This document shows, piece after piece, positions 21,757 to 33,080 of a DNA stretch of 64,000 bases. The DNA comes from Piper betle. Its lineage: Eukaryota > Streptophyta > Magnoliopsida > Piperales > Piperaceae. The translations under genes and the position numbers were made by a program. The notes beneath the pieces are model-generated. The model was not told the DNA's origin. It saw only the letters and a program-made list of their open reading frames with translations, and searched no databases. Positions within the stretch are counted from its first letter, which is position 1. Every line of letters starts with the position of its first letter. The stretch covers positions 1 to 64,000 of the forward strand of contig JAURVB010008688.1 in assembly GCA_033002965.1 (NCBI GenBank), in the 5' to 3' direction.

Positions 21757-24557
21757 GTGATGCCATTGAAGATGCCATCAAGGTTCTACTCCATGGCCTC
21801 GACAAAGATTCGACCTACAAAGGCCTTCGCATGACTCTTGTCTGGGTGGCCGAGGCCTTCCTTCAAGGAACTCGAGGTTGTATGTCACACCAATATCTTA
21901 GCATGTTTGTTGTTTCTTTGAATATATCATTAATATTATTTATATTCTTTGGAAGTACTTGAATATATATTGTATATATAGGTTTGGTTTATTTTTTTAT
22001 TTGTTTATTTAGATGAATCGCAATTTAATAATTAATGAATTGGAGTATTTTAAAAAAAAATTATACTAACGACATCTCACAAGTAGCTTGATGGACATAT
22101 ATGTTAGTATTTTATTAAATTCAAATTACTCAACTCATAAGTGCTTTTGATAATGAGTAGGATTTGTATTTAATTAACTCAAACTAATCACGGCTGCCTG
22201 GACTTTGATTAATTCTTACCAATCTCGAAACGCTTTTTATTTTATTGTTCTTCTAGATGTTTTTTGGATTGGCTCTCCGATGGTTACAATATGCTCATCG
22301 AATAAATGAACAGATGCATTTGTTGTTTATGTTTGAAATATTTGGTGGTTAAAAATTTAAAACAATAACTTTATTTGTTATTGCTTTATTTGAATCTTGC
22401 TTTCAATCCTACTTTTTGCATATCTTGATTTTTAATCGTCACCTATAAAGCTAAACCATGTAGGATGAGAGATGTTATTTGTGGTTAATTACTTATCCTA
22501 GAATTATAGTTCACTTTCTTGCAATTTTACTTGACAAGTTCGGAGGTTCTTAGAGCAGTGGGATATTCCTTTGCAACTATCCAATTGGAATTTGAGGACA
22601 TTTTTTTTGGCTCGGCCAAGCCAATTGGTCCACGTGGAGCCCGGAGGCAGAGGGATTCTAAATAAGGGAGTGAACTGAGCTTAGATTATACTCGAATTTG
22701 ACTCGAAATCGATCAAATTTTAAATTATATTCTAAAAATCGATTCAAACATTTTTTATTTTATTTGTACTCGATTCAAACTTGAATAAATATAAACGGTT
22801 TAATTTTGACGAGTTCGAAATTAACTCATTTGAAAGTTCAAAATTACCTCGATTATAAGGTTGAAAATAACTCGAGAACATGTTTGTCAATTAACAACTC
22901 TATTTACACCCAATCAAATTCGTACTTTTAGCCTGGCTCATTTTTTATATTTTTTTAAATAAAAATTTATTTTTATATTTTGCCTCCATAAAATTTAATG
23001 ATAAATTATAAAAAATTATTAGACTCTTCTGGAGAACAAGAAGAGGCTCCGTTATACTCTCCGAGGGAATTGGGCCTATCCTAGTGAAGCCTAATAACTC
23101 TCCTGGGAAATTGAAGGGCACTGGGAAAGCACGACTAGTTAGACGGGAGACATGGGAGCCGTACACCAGGTAGGGCTCCAATTTTATAAATGAACTCCTG
23201 TTAACTTACAACTTAAAAAATTATATTACTGTTAACTTTTAACCTATAGTGGACTCGGCGAGGTACCCCGCCATTACTATAAGGAACTAAATTATAAGCG
23301 ACGCACCTTAAGCAGGAGTTACTTATTGTGGTGACTTAAAGGATACCAAGTGCACGGGCCCCTTAATAGTGATTAAGTGACTATATTAAATGTCACTCAA
23401 ACTACCATGCTCGACGATCGCAAGAGACGTCACTTAAGGTATTTTAAGTGATGCTTATTTGCGTCACATAAAATACTACATGTGCTGAAAATATTTAAAG
23501 TGATGCTTGAATTGGGCGTAGCTTAGAAGTGTTATTTTGAATAGAAAAATAAAAGGTCTCCCCCTCGTCCTCTCCCTCACCTCCGGCAACTTCCCCACTG
23601 GCTCAGCCCTCTCTCCACCTCTCCCTCATCCTTCCCGTCTCCATCATCCTTCCCCCTCCCCCTCGCGTCTGCCCTCCGGGCCCCCTTTCTCCTCACCAAC
23701 CCCCTCCCCTTCCATCTTACCAACCCCCTCTCCCTCCCCCTCATTGGCCTCCCTCCCCCTTTACCTTCCCACTGACTGCCCCTCTCACCGTCCCTACCTC
23801 CTTCACGGCTTTCTTTAGTGGCTGATATCTTGGTCAAGAGTCTATAAGCTCCACAAAGACTAGCAAATGAGATGTGTTCTGCTTAACAGATTAGAATAAA
23901 ACCAACCTGAGTCACAGTTGTCCTTAAGTGTTGGCATATTAAGTACCTTGAATATACAAAGAGCGGTCAGGAGCCATGCCACCCCGGCAAAGCACCTATG
24001 TAAGGGTGGGTTTAACTTCAATTTTATGCGACCCGAGCAAAACACCCATGTAAGGGTGGGTTTAACTTCAGTTTTATATGGATCGAGCGCTTTCGAGCAC
24101 GAGGACAATGATTATTGGAATGATTTTCTAGCTATTCTGAAACAAAGTGGTGTAAACTTGGAAAAAAAGTTGTTAACAAAGTCTCGGTTCCTGTCAAGTG
24201 TGTGGAATTGCCTATGTCCAATGGTCAATGCATAAAGAATTCATCCAACGGTGAAACCCCCTAAGTCGAGCGTGAGAAATCTGTTTTATAGTTCATTGTG
24301 CACTTTTTAGTTGTAAGCTCTAAGTGCAAGAGCGGCTAACTCGGCAGACTATATGAACTATTTCTTCCCTATTTCATTTGTCAGGTGTGAAAGATGTGGT
24401 GGAAGACAGTCATATTTGCATGATCTCTGGAAGAATTGATAAGATACGAAGTAATGCAACTACGATAGCTGTAACGGGACAATTCACGTAAGATGTGTAG
24501 TCTAAAGTAAGGTTTATGGAGATTATTTTGGAAAATATTGATTGTTCTCTTAAGTGA
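21757..24557 (+). pseudogene. GTP cyclohydrolase I pseudogene copy B, rest of exon 1, intron and fragments of exon 2
   Basis: Exon 1 resumes with DAIEDAIKVLLHGL and ends at 21876 before a kept GT donor. Conserved residues are lost (NREGLRKTP in the intact copy reads TYKGLRMTL). The intron resembles the 36-kb gene's until about 22606, where about 1.2 kb of unrelated DNA replaces the intron end and start of exon 2. Exon 2 sequence resumes at 23826 (ADIL, LANEMCSA) with in-frame stops. It carries an internal tandem duplication near 23995-24080, loses about 330 bp after 24280, and ends with HICMISGRIDK near 24411 and a stop equivalent near 24557. It is clearly non-functional. Confidence 0.88.
22607..23825. 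other. Foreign insertion/replacement inside GTP cyclohydrolase copy B
   Basis: This 1.2-kb block has no counterpart in the intact gene and stands in place of about 260 bp (37140-37398). It is AT-rich on the left. In the middle (23310-23480) it has repeated CACTTAA and AAGTGATGC motifs in both orientations, as in CACTA subterminal regions. The right part (23560-23815) is a long C/T-rich tract. I see no clean terminal repeat or TSD, so several events may be involved. Confidence 0.5.
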
Positions 24558-25521
24558 TTCATGCAGCTCTATTACAGTTGCCACCTTTTGGCATTGACAA
24601 CACAGAATCATTTGTTGAACTTTTCATTGGAAATGATGGGAAATTTTCTTTTTCAAGTGAAACCGACACTATCTTACACGTGCTATTCTCATAGCTAGTA
24701 AATGATTGATAATTTCTGTTACATACATATTGACATCATAGATCATTTAGTCCTTGGTCAAAGTGATATTATTATGCTGATAGAAAATTGGAAATGCAAG
24801 AATCAGTTCCACAACATCGTTTGCTTGAGGAGTCAGTGCCTAGTACCAATATTTAAGATCATTCTTCATACTATTAAGGATTTTGTTTGTTGTTTTGTAC
24901 TTAAATAATTGAAAAAGTAGTTTTCACCAATATGTTTCCGATTCTTAAGTTGCAATCTAAGCTTTTCGAAATTGAAAGATCTGAAATAAAATATCTTTTC
25001 GATCATCTGGTGACAATATCACAGTTGCATGATGTAGTGAGGTCTTAATACCCCAAATTCAGTAGCAGGGGCAATTGAATCAGGTGCTGGAAGTTGTAGT
25101 TTATAGTCTTTGTACTTAATGAGGAAAAGGTAAACGTTAGGGTTGCATTTTGAAGTGGCATTTTATAGCTAATAGTCTGAAAAGTGGCATCCAATGTCAT
25201 TTTATGAACATGCATGCCACATATCATCTACACCGTATGGGCATTAAGCAACCCTGGGAAGAGGACCATAACAAAATCAATAAATTTTCAACAAATGTAC
25301 ACTTTTGTTGTAGTCAATTGTTCTTATGTGCTACTTGGATCAGCTCAGAGAAGTAGGATTGCCAAGATTATTTAAAATAGAAGAAAGCCTTTAGCTATAC
25401 ATAAAGAAAGAAGATGAGCAACATGATTTTTGGAGCATGATGATACCAATAGCTAGCATTATAATAGTCATATGCATCTTTTTTACATTATCTGCTCTAT
25501 AAAGTATATGTGGATAAGATT
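24558..25521. other. Duplicated intergenic spacer, copy B
   Basis: It aligns with 38413-39540 through shared blocks such as CTATCTTACACGTGCT, AATGCAAGAATCAGTTCCAC and GGGCATTAAGCAACCCTG. It is non-coding in both copies and extends the segmental duplication between the two genes. Confidence 0.75.
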
Positions 25522-25835
25522 CTATCTTGCCTCTGATAGTTGAATGGCTTCTTTGTCGTAAGTAGAATCACCACCCCAATCAAAGAAAGGCGTCAATGTA
25601 TGGCATTCCTCACTCCTGAGGCCTTCAACTTGCTCCCACTCTACCCACCTCTCTGCCAACCCTACTCCTTGCACCATGCTTACCACTTCTGCCATCTTTA
25701 GCCGGTCTTCTGGGGAATTTTGTCTGCATAACAAGGCAACCTCCACCACCACGCCCACCTCTTTATGATCACAATCTCCATCAAGTTGTTGTCCACTATA
25801 TCATCCAGCCTCTTCTCCCTTGACAACTTCTTAAT
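25522..25835 (-). pseudogene. LRR receptor kinase last-exon fragment, copy B
   Basis: On the minus strand the exon starts after an acceptor (TTTGGCAG) at 25835 and reads VEVALLCRQNSPEDRLKMAE, GLAERWVEWEQVE and FDWGGDSTYDKEAIQLSEAR before a TAG at 25522-25524. This is the kinase subdomain XI and C-tail of the small LRR receptor kinases of subfamily II (SERK-like group). One base is missing near 25770 relative to the 39.8-kb copy. No other exons follow; homology with 39.5-40.0 kb ends at about 25950. Confidence 0.8.
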
Positions 25836-26524
25836 CTGCCAAACAAGCAGAAAAAATCCAATTTCTTTTTTGAACGAAAGATTGAGTTATAAAATCATGC
25901 ATGCACAATGTTCAAAGCTTGAGGAAAGATTGTTTACATTGTCGATGAGTTATATATCTTCTTCCTCTTCCAAGCACAAATATCGATATCACATTGATTG
26001 GTTGCAATGGCGTGTCTATATATATATAGATAATAGAAGGTGATAAATAAAAACAAGAACGCAAGGTTTTACGTTTTATTTAAGTTAAATCAAAGCAATG
26101 TCTTTACCTAGGCTTAATAAAAATGATTATGAAAATAGTTGCAGCTCCTTCACCCACGTTAAGCTCCTCCACGTTATTCTAACACACAAACAATTATAGC
26201 CAAATATATTTCGTATACCTCATTTAGATCCTCGTCATGTTCCAGGACTATAAGGCATATATACCTTGTAGACGATAGTTAACCTAGCCCCAAAGTATTA
26301 TTTCTTTACTGTAAAATATAATAATATAAAGATAAAATATGCTAGTACAACCATCATGATATATATCCAAATCGTACAAAGTTCACATAATTAGGGCATA
26401 TGTCCTTTATATAGTCATCCACAAAATAAGCAAATAATATAACATAGGGCTCCCGCCACCACTGCCACTGTGCCGTTTGATCCATACACTTAGGTCGGCA
26501 AACACCAGGGAACCTCACTAAAAT
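25836..26524. other. End of the segmental duplication and AT-rich spacer
   Basis: Similarity to 39852-39970 (intron of the kinase pseudogene) continues to about 25950 and then stops abruptly. No gene is recognised in the remainder. Confidence 0.55.
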
Positions 26525-28139
26525 TGTAAAAACCATGATTTTTATTACAAGACTCGAACCTAAATATTATGAAATAAATATAGATGAACCGATATGGTTG
26601 GTTATCAAGTCAACCAGTTTTGGTTCGACTTAAGGTTACTTAGAAAATACCTATTCATGAATGAATGATAGGGTGTGAGAATTTAATAAAGGGGCTCGTT
26701 GAACTTAGGAAATACCAATGGATGATGGGGTGTGAGAATTTAATGAAAGGGCTCGTTGAACCTAGGAAATACCAATGGATGATGGGATATAATAATTTAA
26801 TAGAGGGAATGGTTGAAGTGTATATATATGCAAAAGGAGAGACGATTTTAGGCATCACCTCCACCCCAGGCGACCTCCCCATTATTGTGTCAGTATTTCA
26901 TCCCTCATCTTATTTGTTTTCATTTGGATTCTTGCATGCAAAGTTTTGTTGGAGACGCCTTTGTTAATCTCTAGCGTCTTATGTATGGGGTTCTTGTCGA
27001 CTGCTTGGTATGAACTGTTGCGAGTCTTTAGGGTCGAGTGTTTGTTTTGTGTTTCGTTAATGGATTGGATTCTTGCATGCAAAGTTTTGTTGGAGACGCC
27101 TTTGTTAATCTCTAGCGTCTTATGTATGGGGTTTTTGTCGACTGCTTGGTATGAACTGTTGCGAGTCTTTAGGGTCGGGTGTTTGTTTTGTGTTTTGTTA
27201 ATGGATATGTCAGAATGGACTTGACAGCCAAAAATGGACATGTCAGAATGGACCTGACAGCCAAAAATGGACATGTCAGAATGGACCTGACAGTCAAAAA
27301 TGGACATGTCTGAATGGACCTGACAGTCAAAAATGGACATGTCTGAATGGACCTGACAGCCAAAAATAGATATGTCAGAATGGACCTGATAGCCAAAATG
27401 GATATGTCAGAATGGACCTAACAGTCAATAATGGCTAATCTTAGAATGAATTGGGAGACCACCTAATCTCAGAATGAATTGAGAGCCTGTAGAACTACAT
27501 TGAGCTTGATCTCGACATGGTTATGTAGGCTAATCAAGATTGATTGATTTCAGCTCACCTAAGGAAAAATTACAAGTATGGTTGGTGGTTCTTTTACGAA
27601 CTTAGGGTAGGAGAGTGGATAATAAATTACACTTCCTTTTATTTTCTTGTGTTATACATGTGACTTTGGGAAACGATCCAAGATTGTGGAGTAACGCCCG
27701 AACCGGTTAGAGCTGGTCGTTACAGGGTTGGTTTGGTTTAATTTGGTTGTTACAGGGTTGGTTTGGTTTAATTTCGAGTAACGCCTAGCTAGCTGGGCCC
27801 ATAGTATTGTGAAAAATGACGGGTCATTACTGGTGGTATCAGAGCAACTTGGTTCCGTGTTAGATGGTAGGCTGGACTAGGGACGTTGGTTAGGCTACTG
27901 ATCATGGGCCAAAAAGGAAGTGGGCTAGGGCTGGCAACGGGCCAAGTATAGGCATTTCGGAGATAAAATTTTCTAAGGTGGGTGGATTGTGAGATCCTAC
28001 AACTTAGTCCCACATCTAATACCTACTGGGAGAAGATCCTGTTTATAAGTAGGAATAGACTATAAATCTTTAACTTGCATTAACCATTTTAAAAAATGAC
28101 TTAGGCCCATTATGTTGTACTTCGGGCCGGGTCGTTATA
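26525..28139 (+). repeat. Left LTR of the non-autonomous element
   Basis: It contains about 2.6 units of a 54-bp repeat (26665-26815), a 141-bp tandem duplication (26926-27066 and 27067-27207) that the other LTR has only once, and a 33-bp minisatellite (27201-27431). It also holds an internal TGGTATCAGAGC at 27834-27845, preceded by GGGTCATTAC. Its last 150 bp (27988-28139) open GTGAGATCCTACAAC, like a small TRIM LTR. Confidence 0.8.
27201..27431. repeat. 33-bp minisatellite, seven units
   Basis: The unit is ATGGACATGTCAGAATGGAC followed by CTGACAGCCAAAA, with few substitutions; the sixth unit is one base short. Because 33 is divisible by three and the unit lacks stops in several frames, repetitive open frames arise on the minus strand. 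I do not regard them as genes. Confidence 0.9.
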
Positions 28140-28381
28140 GGTGGTATCAGAGCACAGTTTCCCACAATCTCACATTTAATGACTCAAGTATCTTGTTGAA
28201 AAGTCCAGTAATTATCTTTTTCCACTGTGTTATGTTATTAATTAACAAAGTTCTTTGCTAATAAACCTCAGTCAAAACTGAAACAAGAATGTATAAATGA
28301 ACCATGATTTCGATGTATCAAGTGCTTGTCATCTTGCTGTTACAATATTTCGGGGATGAAATATCTCTAAGTTGGGGAGAT

Positions 28382-29926
28382 TGTAAAAACCATGAATTTT
28401 ATTACAAGACTCGAACCTAAATATTATGAAATAAATATAGATGAACCGATATGGTTGGTTATCAAGTCGACCGGTCTTGGTTCGACTTAAGGTCACCTAG
28501 AAAATACCTATTCATGAATGAATGATGGGGTGTGAGAATTTAATGAAGGGGCTCGTTGAACCTAGGAAATACCAATAGATGATGGGGTGTGAGAATTTAA
28601 TGAAGGGGCTCGTTGAACCTAGGAAATACCAATGGATGATAGGGTATGAGAATTTAATGGAGGGAATGGTTTAAGTGTATATATATGCAGGAGGAGGGAG
28701 TATTTTAGGCATCATCTCCACCCCAGGCGACCTCCCCTTTACTGTGTGAGTATTTCATCCCTCATCTTATTTGTTTCCATTTGGATTCTTGCATGCAAAG
28801 TTTTGTTGGAGACACCTTTGTTAATCCCTAGCATCTTATGTATGGGGTTCTTGTCGACTGCTTGGTATGAACTGCTGCGAGTCTTTGGAGTCGGGTGTTT
28901 GTTTTGTATTTTGTTAATGGATATGTCAGAATGGACTTGACAGCCAAAAATGGACATGTCAGAATGGACCTGACAGCCAAAAATGGACATGTCAGAATGG
29001 ACCTGACAGTCAAAAATGGACATGTCTGAATGGACCTGACAGTCAAAAATGGACATGTCTGAATGGACCTGACAGCCAAAAATAGATATGTCAGAATGGA
29101 CCTGATAGCCAAAATGGATATGTCAGAATGGACCTAACAGTCAATAATGGCTAATCTTAGAATGAATTGGGAGACCACCTAATCTCAGAATGAATTGAGA
29201 GCCTGTAGAACTACATTGAGCTTGATCTCGACATGGTTATGTAGGCTAATCAAGATTGATTGATTTCAGCTCACCTAAGGAAAAATTACAAGTATGGTTG
29301 GTGGTTCTTTTACGAACTTAGGGTAGGAGAGTGGATAATAAATTACACTTCCTTTTATTTTCTTGTGTTATACATGTGACTTTGGGAAACGATCCAAGAT
29401 TGTGGAGTAACGCCCGAACCGGTTAGAGCTGGTCGTTACAGGGTTGGTTTGGTTTAATTTGGTTGTTACAGGGTTGGTTTGGTTTAATTTCGAATAACTC
29501 CTAGCCAGTTGGGCCCATAGTATTGTGAAAAATGCCGGGTCGTTACAGGTGGTATCAGAACAACCTAGTTCCGTGTTAGCTGGTGGGCTGGACTAGGGAC
29601 GTTGGCTAGGCAGTCGAGCATGGGCTAGAAAGGTCATGGGATAGGGCTAGCAACGAGCTAGACTAGGGACGTTGGTTAGGCTGTCTATCATGGGCCAGAA
29701 AGGTCGTGGGCTGGGGCTAGCAACGGGCCAAGTATAGGCATTTCGGAGACAAAATTTCTTAATGTGGGTGGATTATAAGATCCCTCAACTTAGTCCAACA
29801 TCTAATACCTACTGGGAGAAGATCCTGTTTATAAGTAGGAATGAACTATAAATCTTTAACTTGGGTTAACTATTTAAAAAAAATGACTTAGGCCCATTAC
29901 GTTGCACTTCGGGTCGGGTCGTTACA
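28382..29926 (+). repeat. Right LTR of the non-autonomous element
   Basis: It is collinear with the left LTR, lacking the 141-bp duplication. The internal primer-like site at 29550-29561 reads TGGTATCAGAAC. It ends GTTACA at 29926. Confidence 0.8.
28917..29147. repeat. 33-bp minisatellite, second copy
   Basis: It has the same seven units as 27201-27431 in the same order, including the shared variants GTCTGAATGG in units four and five, so the array predates the duplication of the LTR. Confidence 0.9.
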
Positions 29927-32351
29927 TAAATGTAATAGAAAACCACCTCAGTAATCAAGTAAATTTGATTACCGGTCTGAATAACTACCGGTAAAATAAC
30001 AAATTGGCAAATAACTATTCCGTTACCCACGGAACTTACGAAACTTCAGAATTGCTTAACATTAGATGGAAGCAAATATACTTAAACAAGTGTCGGCTCG
30101 CATACACGACTAATATTCATATTTATATATACAATGCTTACGCCCTCGCATCCTCCATATTACACCAGCTACAGTATTCTAGTGGCAAAAGGAATAGTTA
30201 AATTAGTTCCACAAATTTTAAAAATGTGTTGTGTTATGCAGTACCCTCATACACTGCACTACCTTAGGGTTTGGAAGAGTACTAGTGTAGTCCATATATA
30301 TCTCCATACCGCTCACTCTCTTATTTGTAAAATTCATAAAATTTCACGTACTTACATAATAGGTTTAGGGAAGAGGCTTATATGATATATTTCTAGAGCT
30401 TCAGTTAGAAAACCAACAAAGGATCTCATCCTTGTAGTCTTATTAAATATGTGTAGAAAACACGACTAAATGCCCCGACATCAGAAGCATCCGATAAAAC
30501 ACCGTCGATGTCGTTCTACGTCTAAAACACAGTTAAACTTGACACGCATGGAGTTAAGCAGAGATCAAGCAAAGGAGTGTCCTGTGGACATGGGTGAGTA
30601 GAGATCTGTATTCTAGTCAATGAGCTCACCCCGATACCTAGCACGGAGATGGAACTAAATAAGAATTGGGTCACATAGGCACACAAAATGAGGCAAAGCG
30701 TCTACACAAGCTCAACGCTTAACATCACTTAATTATCTTAATTAGGTCCTAAGTGAAGTGTTAAACCTTATTAGGTAACCTAATTAAAGTTTTGGTTTTA
30801 TGTTCACTTAGTGGGTTTTAATCAATTCTAGGGTTTTTAATCGAATTGGCCTACCAGACGATTTTTCAGACGGGCCTGACAATGTCCAAATGGGCTGAAA
30901 TTTTGATGGGTTATCCCTTACACTCTAAGGTTCATAGGTAAATTTCACCATAACTGGCTATGGGCCAATCCAGGGGAATAAGGGCCCGTTAAGCTTGGCC
31001 CTATTGGAACAGTGTTCCTAGGCTGTGCACTAATTTTGTAATTATTGGTTCATGAGTTAGAAGACTTTAAATGGGCTTAGGTTAGTGGACCTAGTTATCT
31101 AACACACTTAGATTGAACCCAATAAGACCTATGCCAAATTTACTTTGTAAATATGCCTAAGTGGATTTTACAAGTTAGGTAACTGGATGGGCTATTTCTA
31201 GAGCTATCTAGACCCTAATATATTTAAAATTTACAAATAAAATTGGAAACTTACCCAAATAACCCCAAAATTGGTCACGGTGCTACTAAGACATAGGGTA
31301 AGTTGTGGAGCAAGTTTACTGAAATCTAACACCGTTAACCTATTTTAAGGTAATCTAAAATTGGAGTGAAAAACTAAGGTTTTCACTCAGTATCTTACAC
31401 TGTCCCGGTAAATACTCTAAAACATACCTAGATGATTTGATGATTTTTAACCATTCCCAAAATTTACATATTTCAAGTGAACAATTAGTGAAGTATTATA
31501 TAATTTTACATGATTATATTAGTTTAAAATTCTTGGCTTAAAATATCGTACAATCACACATCATACTCATAGTCATAAACACGCAAGAAATACAAGGTGT
31601 ACTTATGGGTTATGTTCATGATTATTTGGTGATTATATTAGGATTAAAATTTTACCAAGAACTCATAAAAGTACCATGAAAAATATGACATGTTGTACAT
31701 CAACAGATCCTACAAAGTTAGAGAGTAAAATTTGGAGAAACGAGCTCTTATATCACTATTATGGTCCAAGTTGCCACCTTTTCTCACTTTTTACCCTCAT
31801 ACATGTAAATTTTAGGGCATGACAGGTAAAATACCCAATATAAAAGTTGTAGATCTATATATTGTGTGTGTAACAAAATGAGAATCATGCAAATAGAAAT
31901 CAAAATGGCAAGATATGATTATTATACTGAAATGGTACATACCAGTGACCTACATGCATTATGAAAATCATATCTATTTATTTGCATATCCCAATAAGAT
32001 GAATATGTACTTAAACTTCTCCTAACATTCAGATATACATGATAAAAATGTCCTAAAAATAAATTCATATAATAATACAAGTGATACACATCACACAACA
32101 AGCAACAAAGTCAGCCCAAACCTGAGGCTAATGAGTGAAGACCAAGTGGAGGTCTTTTAAGACATCTAACCTCAAATCCTACCACCTTAGGATGCTAAAA
32201 CGTGGAGAGGCATTGCTTGGAGCTCCAAGGAGTAAGAAGAAGGCGAAGGGGAGAAGAAGAAAGTGGTTGGAGGTGTGGAAGGAAGGAGAAATGGTGAAAG
32301 GTGAGGGAAGGGGTGGATTTGATAGAAAAATGGTGGTTGGTTTGGTGATGT

Positions 32352-32515
32352 CATAGGTATTGGTGCAATACCTATAGAGGTATGGGTTGCCTTGATGATA
32401 TCATAGAGGTATGGGTGTCATACCTTTGAAGGTATGGGTGCCTAGCTATAAAGGTATGGGTGTCATACCAATAGAGGTATGAGTGACATAGCAATAAAGG
32501 TATGGGTTGGATTAT
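32352..32515. repeat. Degenerate tandem repeat of AGGTATGGGTG
   Basis: About six units of 25-32 bp each contain RAGGTATGGGT followed by a CATACC or similar, so each unit can also fold on itself (GGTATGG...CATACC). Confidence 0.7.
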
Positions 32516-32636
32516 CTTAAGATCAAAAAACTTAGGGTTTTTACCCTAAAGCGATCGGGCCCACTTCAGGAATTGCACTATAAGTCGCAAAAGGGATTAA
32601 GGCGGTCTGAAATGTTGTCAAACATACAACAAGCAT

Positions 32637-33036
32637 ACAAAAACATGCAAGGTACACAGTTCTAACATCAACTATATACCATTAAATTGGACCAAACATG
32701 AAAAATTAGAAGCTTCGCTTCCAAACAGGGGTACAGAGTGCCAAATGAGGCTAAGGCCGGATAATTTACACCATATTATATACGAACTACAGCAAGAAAG
32801 GCCAGACCCTACAAGCCGATTCAAGTAACAACCGAACAAAAAACATGCAAGGTACACAGTTCTAACATCAACTGCATACCATTAAATTGGACCAAACATG
32901 AAAAATCAGAAGCTCCGCATCCAAACAGGGGTACAGAGTGCCAAATGAGGCTAAGGCCGGATAATTTACACCATATTATATACGAACTACAGCAAGAAAG
33001 GCCAGACCCTACAAGCCGATTCAAGTAACAACCGAA
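32637..33036. repeat. Recent 200-bp tandem duplication
   Basis: Copies at 32637-32836 and 32837-33036 have an exact 200-bp period and only a handful of substitutions (for example CTATATACC versus CTGCATACC, and CTTCGCTTCC versus CTCCGCATCC). Confidence 0.92.
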
Positions 33037-33080
33037 CCACACTAAAACCCTCAGGTAGACACCCTAGGTTTTACAGGTTC

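Larger units (their letters stand above)
26525..29926 (+). mobile_element. Non-autonomous LTR element with about 1.6-kb LTRs and a 242-bp interior
   Basis: Two long direct repeats, 26525-28139 and 28382-29926, both start TGTAAAAACCATGA. The first ends GTCGTTATA and the second GTCGTTACA. Between them are only 242 bp: TGGTATCAGAGC (28142-28153), an exact initiator tRNA-Met primer site, and GTTGGGGAGA (28371-28380), a polypurine tract next to the second repeat. Flanks AAAAT (26520-26524) and TAAAT (29927-29931) agree at four of five positions. No coding domain is present, so mobilisation would depend on another element's enzymes. Each LTR carries a second primer-site-like sequence inside it. Confidence 0.8.
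29932..33075. mobile_element. LTR-like segment, left boundary unknown
   Basis: The right end AAAACCCTCAGG...CCTAGGTTTTACA resembles the ends of the LTRs at 6482 and 19923. The block GGATCTCATCCTTG...TTATTAA...CCGATAAAAC (30420-30500) matches the order of motifs at 4796-4880 in the solo LTR. There are no coding domains. It may be a solo or truncated LTR that was the target of the 26.5-kb element, but I find no matching left terminus or TSD. Confidence 0.4.

Noticed and set aside
23537..23837. Proline/serine-rich frame
   Set aside because: It comes from a C/T-rich tract in the insertion that interrupts the pseudogene; no domain is visible.
26882..27396. Repetitive minus-strand frames with an 11-residue repeat
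   Set aside because: They are produced by the 33-bp minisatellite in an LTR, and there is no start context, domain or conservation beyond the LTR pair.
27201..27431. Possible CRISPR array
   Set aside because: Units are directly adjacent with no unique spacers, and the DNA is a plant genome.
27834..28153. tRNA-like sequence TGGTATCAGAGC
   Set aside because: It is the complement of the tRNA-Met 3' end used as primer site. No cloverleaf surrounds it, so it is not a tRNA gene.
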